A program made the position numbers and the translations under genes. From positions 123,652-187,651 of the forward strand of contig NW_004797532.1 in NCBI RefSeq assembly GCF_000002075.1: a stretch of DNA of 64,000 nt. The letters are read 5' to 3'. The notes below the pieces were generated by a model. That model saw nothing but the letters and a program-made list of their open reading frames with translations, was not told where the DNA came from and ran no database searches. Below, one piece after another: positions 37,901 to 49,900 of this stretch (positions are counted from its first letter, which is position 1; each line of letters starts with the position of its first letter). Origin of the DNA: Aplysia californica. Taxonomy: Eukaryota; Mollusca; Gastropoda; Aplysiida; Aplysiidae.

Positions 37901-40900
37901 ATAAGGAAAGATTTGTTAGGAGAATTTTCTACAGAGTCCAGTGCCATGTCAATGGCAGTGGCCTCCGCAGTGAAAATGGAGGCTTCAGGATGGAGTCTCC
38001 TCTGGTGTGTATTGTTGGGAGATAGGGCTGCGGCGTCCACTTCATTGTCTTTTTTGGAGCCATCCGTGAAGATGAGCTCCGCACCAGGGTATTTATCTAT
38101 TAGTTTTTTGTATTCTGCTTGAAAAGTTTTGGTGTTTGTGCTTTCTTTGTTGTGTGTGGTCAGCTGTAAATCTACTTTTGCCTTGGTGAGGTGCCACGGA
38201 GGGAGGTCGGGGAAAAGAATTTGTTGGATGTCTTGTTTGGAAAAGTGTAAGTTTTTGAGGTCCTCAAGGATTCTGAGGCCGAAAGGTTTGATGAGTTTTT
38301 CGTTGTTTTGGAATCTGTATATGGTTTCTGGATTTGTTTGTGCGCTGGATTTTCCTGTGTTGAGCTCTGTTTAACTGCGTATTGTAGTGAGAGTTGTGTG
38401 CATCTGAGTGAGAGTGGTGGTATGTTGGCCTCGGCCTGGAGGCTCTCCACCGGAGAAGTGCGGAAAGCCCCCAGAGCGAGGCGGAGTCCTTGGTTTTGTA
38501 TTGGATCTAGTATTTTTAAGACGTGTGGTTTTGCCGACCCGTAGACAACCGTAGTCAAGCCTGGACCGGACAAGGGAGATGTACAAGTGGAGAAGGTGTT
38601 TTGAGTCCCCGCCCCACTCCGGATTCGAAAGAATTTTCATAGCGTTTAACGCTTTCTGGCACCTCACACGAAGGTCTTTGATGTGTGGTATGAATGTAAG
38701 TTTTTTGTCGAAAATGACGCCGAGGAAACGAGCTTGGTCCTGGACGGGAATCCTTTCCCCGTATAGTGTCAAATCCGGCTGCAGCACACGTCTGCCTGTT
38801 CGGCAGAAGTGTACTGCAACTGTCTTTGACGGGGAGAACTTGAAACCGTTATTGTTTGCCCACGTTTCAAGTTTTTGCAGCTGCCTTTTCATAGATCTCA
38901 AATGAGGATTTTTCGAACGGCAGCATATCAAAAAGTCGTCAACGTATAACGAGCTGTCTATGCTGTTTTGGAGGGTTTTCACTATGGAATTATTTTAATT
39001 TCAAATAGGAGAGGAGAAAGGATGCTCCCCTGGGGGACTCCTTCCTCCTGTTGGTGGGGGTCTGAAAGGGAGGATCCGACACGAACCTGGAAGGAACGGT
39101 TCTTCAGGAAGTTGCCAACGAAGGCTGGGAGGTGACCGCGCATGCCGAGTGTGTGCAGGTCTCGAAGAATGCCGTACTTCCAGGTTGTGTCGAAAGCATT
39201 TTCTAGGTAAAAAAAGATGGCGATCATGTGGCCCCTTTCAGCGAACGTCTCGCGTATAAAGGTCTCCAGGCGGACCAGATGATCCAGAGTGGATCGAGTT
39301 TTCCTGATTCCGCACTGGAGATCGCTCAGCGAGCCCGTCGTTTCCAGAAACCACATGAGTCGCCTGTGAATCATTTTTTCAATTAGTTTGCAGAGACAGC
39401 TCTTTAGAGCTATAGGTCTGTAATTGGATGGGTGTGTGTGGTCTTTGTTTGGTTTGGGTATTGGAATGACAGTGGCGAGACGCCAAGACTCCGGAAAGGA
39501 GTGCGACCGCCACATGTCGTTGTATATGTGTAGTAGGAGTGTGAGTGTTTCTGAGGGTAAGTGTCTAATGATCTTGTTGTGGATGTCATCCGGTCCCGGG
39601 GCTGTATCGCCCAGGTCCGAGATGCACAATGTTAGTTCGTCTATTGTGAAGTCTGCGTTGTAGGTTTCAGTGTTGTTTGAGTGGAAGTTCAGGTGTTGTT
39701 TTTCTCTGTTAGTTTTGATGTTTTGAAAAGTGGTGTTGTAGTTTGCTTGGGAAGAGTTTTTGGAGAGAGATGTAGCTATTGTTTTTGCGATGTCTACTTG
39801 TGTTTCAGCTGTGGTTCCATCCGGCCTCTGGACGTGCCGAATGGTGTCTGTGCGTCTACCTAAGAATTTTTTAGCAATTTTGAAAACTTGGTTGAGTGGT
39901 GTCTGGCTGTTGATTTTGGAGATGTATTTTTGGAATGATTGTCTTTTGCTCTCCCTGAGGCATCTATGTGCCACAGCTCGAGCCTTTAAATAAATTATCT
40001 TGTTTTCTATGGTGGTGTTGTTCACGGCCTTTCGATACGCTGCCTTCTTTTTCTTTACTGCGTCCTCACACTCCCAAGAGAACCAGACCTTGTTCCTCCG
40101 GGGTTTTGTTTTTGTTTTTGGTATTTGATTGTGGCTTATTTCTAAGAGTTTTTCGTGAAATTTATTGTAGTTGTGGTCGAAATTGGGATTAAGAATCTTG
40201 GAACATTGATTGGCAAACCCGTCCCAGTCGGCTTTTTTGAAGTTGAAGCGTTCTGGGATCGGGTCGTTTTGGAGGTTATTGTTTTTTAGGAGAATTGGGA
40301 AATGGTCCGTACGGTCATCCAGCACAGACCACTCAAGATCTGGGACTAGGTCAGGGGTACAAAAGGTGAGGTCAAGGGATGAAGTGCCATAAGTGGCTCT
40401 GTTTCTGTAAGTTGGGGATTTATCATTTAAGAGACAGATGTTATTTTGAAATAAAAAGTTTTCTATTATTTTTCCTTTCTGGTCTATAGGTTTGTCTCCC
40501 CAAAGGGGGCTGTGGGCATTGAAATCACCTAGCAAAATAAAAGGTTTTGGGAGCTGAGACTTTAAGTCATTTAGTTGGGTTATTTTGAGGGGGTAAGTTG
40601 GTGGGATGTAAACTGAGCAGATCGTGATTGGTCTGTGCAGGGTGACCCGTACGGCAATAGCCTGGAGGGTCGTCTTAAGATGTACTTGTCTGTGGAGTGT
40701 GTGGTTGTCGGTGTAGATGGTGGTACCACCGGAAGCAATCTGGTTCTCCGTGTGAATGTGATGGTATGCAGTAAATCCTCTTAAGTCTATGGTTGAAGCC
40801 GGGGCGAATTTTGTTTCTTGAATACAGGCCACCCGTGGGCACAGTGTGGCCTGTAAATGTTGCAATTCTGCAATGGAAGGTCGGATTCCGCCGGCATTCC

Positions 40901-43900
40901 ATTGCAGGACCGCCATTATGAATTTTTACTTTTTGATTTGGAGCACTTAGGCCCCGGCTTCGAAGAAACACTCTGACTCCTCCTTACGGGGGAGGCAGAG
41001 TTTTTTCTAGGTTGCCGTCCTGGATTGGACGGCGGTCTAGTGGGGGATCTGGAGGAGTGACAGACTCCGCCCCTCCCTGGGTCAGGCCGGGGAGGGGGGG
41101 TCGGAGCTGTCTTCCTCCATAGGCAGGGGTTTGTCTGCTGGAGGGGTAGGGGGAGGTGGAGCAGACCGAGGGGGCTGGGAAGGGGGGGGGAGGGGGCTGG
41201 GGGGAGGGGAGAAGGCCCACCCCGCACTCCATCAGAGGGATGGGCTGTGAGGTGGAAGAAGAAGAAGAAGAAATGATAGAAGAGGGGTGAGGGGGAGAAG
41301 AGGGGGCGGAGGAAGAGTCCTCCCCGTCCTCCCCTAGAACCCCATAGCTGTTAGAGAGTGGCACCTCAAAGGGGGGTGCCACAGGGATAGTAGCGGGCTT
41401 TTTATTTTTGGTGATCTTTGGCACAGAGACTTGCCTGTTGACCGCGGGCTTTGGGAGGTCGGCAGTAGAATTACTTGCCGACCTCGTGACCATCTGGGTT
41501 GCCTTTGAATATGACCGGCCAACGACTGGGGTTGTGATTGGCGGGCACACAACCTTACGAGCCTCCTGGAAGGAGCAGCCATTTCGCGCCTTGTATTTCT
41601 GGATGGCGCGTTCTTGGAGCCAAGTCGGACACTCCTTGCTGAAAGCTGTGTGCTGGCCGTGGCAATTGGGGCAACAAGGACTAGCCTTGCATTCCTTCTC
41701 AGGATGCCCGGTCTTGCCACAACGAGGACACACGGCTGCGTGACGGCACCGTGACTGGCTATGGCCGAACTTCTGACACTTGAAACAGCGCAGAGGGTTC
41801 GGCACATAGGGTCGTACGTCGAGTACCAAGTAAGATGCCCGAACGGTGGCTGGAGGGCGACACGATTCGAATGTTAGGACAATCGTGTTCATCTCGATAG
41901 TAGTCTCCCCCCACCGAAGAGTAATCCGGCGGGCTTCGACCACTCCCTCACAGTGCTCCACAATCTCTTCCATGGAGCAGCCTTTCAGCTCATGGCTGCG
42001 GACCACGCCCTTCGAGCGGTTAAATTTTTGGTAGTGCTCTGACTTACATTGAATACCACCGAAGGTCGTGGTATCCAGGAGTTTGGTCACTTCGATTTCG
42101 GTTGCGCACTTGACAAGGAGTGCACCACAGGAAAGTTTCTGTACACATGTGGGAATGTATCCCAGAACTTTCCGTAGTGCATCTCCTGTCTTAAAGAGGT
42201 TGAGATCGGTAATTCTTCTCTGTGCGTCTTTGGTACTGGAGATGGCCACGTACGGTTGCCTCAGAAGCTCCTTGGGAGGAGGGAGAAAAGAGGCATCGGT
42301 AAAGGTCCTTTTACCATTTTTTGAGCTTTTGCTCGGCTCGGCGGCCGCACCTGCTTCCGCGAGCCGAGACTTCTTTACGTTGGGAGCTGGGGAAGGGTCT
42401 ATTTTTTATTTGGATTCCATGAGAGTTTTCTATTTTATTCTACTCCGGGGCTCCCCGCCCGCCACAGAGCCCAACAAGGGGACACATTGCTCGGATGACC
42501 AGAGCTGTGCCAGGGCTACCCCGGAGCTATACTCTCAACGAGAAAGTACAAGACCCTCTCGTCAAGATTGACCCAGGGCTTGATGGGGTTTCAGCTCTCA
42601 ACCGATTGAGTGGCATGGGCCATGCCACCCTCCCGTCTAAGAGGAAAACCTGGGCCAAAGAGGTGTGTTGGCGAGGGACAGTCCGTGGACTGATCTCACC
42701 TCAACCGCCAGGTACCCGGTTTCCCTCTGCACGGGTCGCACCTCACGGTCAACGAGGCGCCCACTCTGTGGGATGGGTGACCTCTCGTTTTGCTGCACAT
42801 GAGGTCAGCAGTGGTAGGAAAGATAGAAGAAGAAAGAAAGAAGGAAGGAGAAGAGGAGGATACACCAAAGAAAATGTCGCACACGGATCCCAGAGGGTTG
42901 GGGTCCGTGTGCGACACTTCGCCTTTGAGGGGGTTGCACCCTCTGCAGACGAAGCAGTGGGTCTATTTATATCCCCCCGACCCACTGGGGGTGAGGCTGA
43001 GTTGAAATTTTCCATTCCCCACAAATAAAACATAAGAAACAAAAGAACTTAACTGCTATAAATCTGATGCCATAAAGAGAATGAATACTTTTAGCTAGTA
43101 GTGGGGCTACATTTGGTACAAAGGGGCCATGGTCCCCCTACCTCTCTTCACACATGTTTTACAATGTACCATAATAGATTGTATGTTCTCCAGTTTCACT
43201 AAAACCCTTCCCATAGCAACCTCTATGACATCGCTATGCTGTCCTAGAAAATTAAAGATAGATTTAGGTAGCGCCAGGCGGAATCTGCCCCCGACTTGAT
43301 TTAAGGGAGATCACTTGAGATCACCAAAGATGCTTTAACTGCTAGAGAAACTCTAGTAATGAAAACGTTATAGTTTCCTGGTTGTGCATTTTTAAATGGC
43401 ATCCATAAGCTGTTGGCCTTGCAGCTCTCTATAGACTGTCAGTCTTGCCATGACCTGTTGGCCCCCCCATCTGTTTGTGTGTGGGCATCAGACTGCTAGA
43501 CTGCTTGAATAAAGGTTATTTGCACTGGCCATACTTTAACAACAATCTAGTGCTCTAGCGAAGATTTCCATTTTGAAGTCTTTCGACATAGACGTCTATC
43601 ATTGATTTTCTATGAATGCATATATGTGCTGAAGGTTTCTTTTTGCTTGCATCTATAATGTTATTTGAGTGGCTCAGCATCACTCCTTTCCAGCAAAGCC
43701 CCATACCACTGCTTTTAAAATAAATAGCACATATCAGATAAATGTGACAAAAGCTGTTGAGCTAGTTTGAATAACTGTGAGTAATCTTGTCTTAAAACTG
43801 CAGCAAGCTAGTAAAACCAAGACACTCACATTAAGAGGCACCTGTAACTCTTGGTTCCCATTGCCCCACTTCTTGCGACTTCTGGAATCTGAGGAAAAGA

Positions 43901-46900
43901 GTGAAAAATGTGAAATCTTTGCCTATTGGTTGTCATGACCGCCAATTTTACAATTTCATAATAGGGGGTGCCAATTAGCGCGGTCGGGTCGGGTACGGTA
44001 AGGTCAGGTCGGGCCGTTTTCTGGTGGTTTCAGTGCACACTACAACCCCGCTGCGATTGTACCTCTGACAACCTGGAAGTTAAAGTAGAGATACCTTTAA
44101 CCTCAATGGCTTCCAGGGCTCCTTTCCGCAGTTCCCTGTTGCAGCACTGTAGCAGCCTGGAATCCCATAAACATGGGTTACATCGATATCTTTCTATTAT
44201 CTTCTGTAAGTAGATGGACTCCATTGTTGTCAACTGTTGATGGAATTTCACGCGGAAATGCCTGAAATGACATCGCAGTGTCAACATGGACACGTGACTC
44301 AGCCTTGTTGTTATCGGCTGCAAACACCTGATCATGCGACCCGCAGATCTGAAAACAAACGCATTTGTTTTTGAAGGTCACTGACCGTGTCGATTGGTTT
44401 GTGCCACGATGGTCGCTTTGCACTCTCAATTTAATTAGTCCCGACTACCATATCAACCCGACCCGACCTGACCCAATCGCGCTAGTGGGGACCCGCTATT
44501 AGATTCCTCTCCTGAGGTCTATATTATATATATGTGTGTGTGAGGCATCGTGGTGAAATCAGGCGCTTGTCAAAATAATGAAATTTGACAAATCGCCATT
44601 TATCTGCCAGTTTGGAAATTTTTTCGAATTTTTGTTTTTTTGCTCAACAACTTGTATGTCTATTCAAAAGCACTTTTGTGTGGATTTTAAGGAAAAAACT
44701 GTGAGTAACTCTTTGAACCCCATCAGACGCTTCGGCGGTAATAACCCTGTTCCCCATCGCTGGGAGTGTCCAGTACTAGTGACAACCCTTTCGTATTATT
44801 CAGTACTAGTTTTTGCTTATTTTTCGGAATTATTCCCGAACCAAGTTTTTTTTAGTAATGACTAAGACTCTGTTTCCGCTATTTAGAAGTTGGAGGCAAG
44901 CTTTTGGGGTTATAATGAGACATAGTGCACTAGGTTTAGGTGACTGTAGAAAAAACTCTGGGAAACGGTGAAAAAAACTCAGGGCTTAAAGAGTTAAAAG
45001 CACAAAAAATGTAAATTTGCAATTTCCAAAGACTCTTATGCCATGGAAGTCACCAAATTTTGGCGGCTATTTTCTCACTAATTTTACATCTGAAACCAAG
45101 CGACCCCAGCCCCCTCAATTGCAAATATCTGGACTTCTGTTCAAGAAAAATAGATATTTTTTTCATCGAAAGCAAGGTAAATGAACAACCTTTAAGATGA
45201 TACCAATAACTCAATATGCCCAAAAATTGACGAGCGCCTGATTCAACTTCGTCCTGACACACACACACATATAATATACATATTATTATATATAATCCAA
45301 TGGGCAAAATCGAGTTTAAAAGCAGTCATCAGACAAAAGCTTCATTCATCAAAATGTAAAATTAGGCATGCATGCATGCAAGACTAAACAGTCAATTCAT
45401 TTACAATTATAATTAAAGCATTTTTGACTATTAAAAATTATATATATGACAGTGAACATTCACTGAAATAGAGGCTTTGTGTATTTCACAAATATTATTT
45501 ACTTTAATCAAAATTTAAAAGTAAAAACATCAGAGGTCTAATCATACAAGTGATGCAGCAGTATGGTGAGCCACTGCACTATGTCACCTATGTGGTCACC
45601 ACAACTCTCAACATGAGTGGTTAATCGAAAGCTATATATATGATATATAATATATGTGTCAAGACGTGGAGGAATCAGGCGCTCGTCAATTTTTGGACAA
45701 GTCGAGTTTTTTGTATAATTTTAAAACTTGTTCATTTGTCTTGCTTTCGGAGAAAAAATACTCATCTATCATGAGAATAGAAGTCGAGATATTTGTGATT
45801 GAAGATGGGGGTCGCCTGGTTCCGGAGTCATAAATAAGGGCTGAAGTTTGGCGACTTTCAAAGCTTGAGAGTCCTCAGAAACTGCAAATTTACATTTTTT
45901 TAATGCCTTAAATCAACATTTTTCAGTAAAACCTGCACAGAAATGTGTTTTTAAATGGACCTTAACTGATTCCGTCCATACAGCCAGTGACAGCGGCTCT
46001 GGGTTTTGCCGCTGTTGCCATTCGACAGCTGCGAGCGGCTTGACGAAATCCAAAATGAAAGAGCACTTTTTAACACAGTTCCTACTTTTAATTTGTCAAA
46101 AGGAAGTAAAACTTGTAAACAAGCCTGACCTCAATCTCTCAAGGCCAAAATCGATCGAAACTCCACAACATTCTTGCAAAAATCATTGTTATGTTGTCGC
46201 TAAGTGAGGGTAACAACATGGAGCCTGGTATAATAAGAAGGCCCTTCAGTGAAAGATATTCAAATAAATTTGGGAAATTCTTGTATAAATCTGTGCTAGG
46301 ATCATATCTCTAAAATATTGTGTTGATTTCCTGTAGAGCTGAGAAAATGAGGCAAGTTGAAATTTTCAAAGAGGTGTTTCGCAATTTTTTTTCTCATTCG
46401 TTTTTGTCTCCGAGAAAATACAATACAATCGGAATATAAGTCATTGTAATTGATATAATCAGATTCCTCTATTTATTCCCATCAGTTTGGTATATGATGA
46501 TACATAATAAAGTAGCTTAGAGCTTCATAGTGATGCATTAAATAAAGCACCCCAGGTGAAAAATTGAACAGGGAAAGACTCTGTCTAGAGCCTAAAACAA
46601 TCATGGACGGGATCAGTAAACATGTTGAGATAAAAAGACAAAAATTTGATAAGAATTGTCAAATGGACGGAAAAATGCCAGTTTCTTCGATTTCATTTTA
46701 TTTTGAAGAGCGCCTGATTTCAACACGATGCCTCACATTAGGAAGTTATGGCAAGGAAGCATTGACTCTTCAGTAAATTTTTACTTATGCACCCACACAC
46801 AGATGCATTGATTTGAGGGCTAAACTGACATAATTTTTGCTGTAGAACACACGTATGGCCACTAAAACCCTTGCAAATCAATTGCTTTCAAATATCAATC

Positions 46901-49900
46901 CTAATTGCCAAAAAATCAAATGTATCACGACGCTGCGGAATCAGGCGCTCGTCAATTTGAGGACATATATGGGGTAATTGGTATCATCTTAAAGTTCATT
47001 TGCCTTGCTTTGGATGAAAAAAAATCCATTTATCTTGACTAGAAGTCAAGATATTTGCGAATGAAGGAGGTGGGGGTCGCCTGGTTTCAGAAGTAAAATA
47101 ACGAAAAAATGGCCGCCAAAGTTTCACGACTTCCATAGCCTGAGAGTCCTTGAAGACTGCAAATTAAAATTTTGTGTGCCTTTAATCAAAGTTTTTCCAT
47201 AAACTCCACACATAAGAGAATGTTTTTGAATGGACATACGAGGTGTTGAGAAAAAAAAATAATTCTAAACTGACTAAAAAATGCCGATTTCATTATTTTG
47301 ACAAGCGCCTGATCTCACCACGATGCCTCACAAATTATTGTGAAATGTGGGGGGGGCATGCCCCCCTGAAACCCCCCATGTTGTTAAAAATCAAGTCAAA
47401 TATTACTATTTTCAAACACCAATAACTATTGATAAGCGGCAAAAATGAAGGCCGTATTCGTGGTCAGCATGCAAAATACTACTAGATCTAGAAAAAAAGT
47501 ATAGATCTATAAAACGGGTGTATGAGTAAAAAAAAGCTAACTCTTCAAGATGAAGAGTTTATTTGCACTAATATAATAAAATAGGTAGTGTTTTAATTGC
47601 GACAGAGTAACGCTGTGACAACTAACGCGGCGTTAATTGTGACAGAGTGAACACAGAGCTCTTTTGCGTTGATGATTAGATCTAGATCTAGATCTAGATC
47701 TAACACAAGGAGGTTAGTTTTAAGCTCCTTGATCTAACATTTACCATTTCCACTTTCTCATCGTGGTCCTAGTTATCTATGCTTGTCACAGCCTGACAAA
47801 ATGGAAGGCTTTCTACAGCAGGCATTCAAATCTTACGATGAATTTGACAAAGCTTTTGCTAAATTTAAGGATGAAAATTTTGTCACCTTTAGGAAAAAAT
47901 CATCTGAAACTGAAACAGTTGAGAAGGCGGACAAAGAGTTTGGTAAAAATCGACAAATACTTTCTGCACAGTAGAGTCGAGGCAAAAAATATTTCAACAA
48001 AACATCAACAGCAACAAAAACCACTTGGGGCTACAATAGCAACAACAAGAAAAGAGCTGCGACTGTCTTTATTTTTGTCCGTTACTTTGGTGTGTGTGTG
48101 TGTGTGCGTGTGTGTGTGCGTGTGCGTGCATGTGTGGTGTGTGTGTTTATAAGGCCAAGCATGTGCGGTGTGCGTTCGTCTGTGAGTGTATGTGTGTGTG
48201 TCTGTGTGTGTGTGCATGTATGTGTATTTGTATGTGTGTGGGTGTGTGAGTGTGTGTGTGTATATGTGAATGTGTAATGTGTGTTTGTTTTCCTTTTGGC
48301 AAGCGCTATTTGCGTTCTGAATAGCTCCCGTGCTATTTGCAACGCCGTGTTCTGAATAGCTCCCGTGCTATTTGAAACGCCAGTACTAGAATCTAGATCT
48401 AGTAGCCATAGTTTTTACACGATAATATTGTAGTTCTGCCTGAATTGTGGAAGCTTTCTCAGTTTTTTTATAAACCTCCTAGGATTTGACTCCTTTTTTA
48501 TGACGTTGTCTTATTCCTATCAATATTGGGTAGATCTAGATCTAGATTAGATTTAACAATTGTTTCTGACATTGTTTGCACAAAAGTAGACGTCTTGTTC
48601 ATCTCTCATAATCATAATCATTTGAGTTAGAGTTTGAGCAAGTTTAAAAGTCGAAAGACGCTTGGACAACAATAACAAGACGGTGCAACTCGAACTTTAA
48701 GTTAGGCCTAGAGAACGTTTACAAGCTGTCTACTGTCTACATTCTCTAAGTCTAATGTTCAGTGCTTCCAAGCGTGGCATCGAATCCCGGTCCCGGAAGG
48801 TTTTTTTTCCTTCTCCTGAGCCTAAAACAAACAAAAATTTAAAAATTAGACTCACAGACCAAGGAAAGCCACTATTGAACTTTAACCAGGCCTAAATTGG
48901 TAAAAGGAAAAGTGTAGGCTATAAGGCCTATTATACTTTGTACAGAGCTCCTCTTGGGGACAAAACCTGAATGTGCATGCTTCATCACTGCATAAAAAAA
49001 AGGCCAGCACTATTTCTCCGAACGTTCGGAAAAATAAAGCTGGGCACTATTTCTCCGAACACTCTGAAATCACATCCTTTCCGCAAATTTCCGATATTAT
49101 ATAGATCTATAATTATAGTATAGGCCTACCAAAGATTGTTCGTATACAATATGGTTCAATCGGTCCAAAAAATGTCCACAGTAAATATTTATAAAGAAAC
49201 GCTACAGTTCCAAACAGTTTTTCGCTACAGATATCACGTGTTGCCTATGAAGGGTGCTGCTCTTAAACTTAATGTGTTGTGTTCACTCGTGTGCTGTCTA
49301 GTCTAGATCTACGGAGGGTTATTGATAACGTCACATAGAACTAGCGATATCTGCGTTTGTCGCAGCCGCGACCAATCAATCGTGGCTCAATTTTTTGGTC
49401 CCCAAATCGGAAAATAAAAGTCAAAGAAAAAAAAAAAAAAAAAAAGAAAAACCGAACCTCTTTACTTTTGAAAGAAAGTTCACCTAGCTTCACTTCGTCT
49501 CTTTCTCACTTGTTGTCACCAGGTTGATTTGTTGAATTACGTTAGTTACTTTTATTTTTTCCTCTTTGTGGTGTTTTATTTTGTTAGTGTGTATTTTTTT
49601 CTTTCTTGTTATTGTTCTGATGTGTTGTTTTTCTATCAATTTTTTTTGGGGGGGAAAAAAAGGGGGGGGGGGGGGGTTATATAGTGTAACGTCATTTAAT
49701 TTGATGTTCCTACCTTCGTTAGATTCTAAATATATACACATGTATAAATATATAGATTTAAATGTCCTGTACTTTGTTTTAAAATTACGCACATTTAGTT
49801 TTAAAACAGCCAATCTTCTTCGGACAGGTGGACTCACGCCCTTATTTGTTATTTTTTGTGGTTGTTTATGGGCTGTTCTAATTTGGATTTCATTCTGTTG

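Larger units (their letters stand above)
37044..42993 (-). mobile_element. LINE of the I/Nimb-like group with RNase H, about 5.95 kb, with target duplication
   Basis: The element is bounded by AGGCTGAGTTG at 37033-37043 and 42994-43004, an 11-bp target duplication. In order on the minus strand: a 570-bp 5' UTR with a TATAAATA word and a strong hairpin, ORF1 with three CCHC knuckles, ORF2 with AP-type endonuclease, reverse transcriptase (YVDD), RNase H and a C-terminal Cys/His motif, then a 3' UTR ending gcgccgtaaaaccc and a (TACA)n-like tail. RNase H plus a CCHC ORF1 points to the I group; Nimb-like is my best guess. ORF1 has one early stop and ORF2 has at least two frameshifts, so the copy is dead but young-looking. 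It sits in KATNIP intron 2 in the same orientation as the gene. Confidence 0.9.

Noticed and set aside
39424-42571. Several plus-strand frames of 60-170 codons
   Set aside because: They are antisense shadows of the minus-strand LINE ORFs.
42495-43028. 177-codon plus-strand frame
   Set aside because: Antisense to the LINE 5' UTR, Arg-rich, and crosses the target duplication into unique intron.
44030-44429. Minus-strand frames of 83-101 codons near KATNIP exon 2
   Set aside because: They lie inside the GC-rich TIR element and show no similarity to KATNIP or a transposase.
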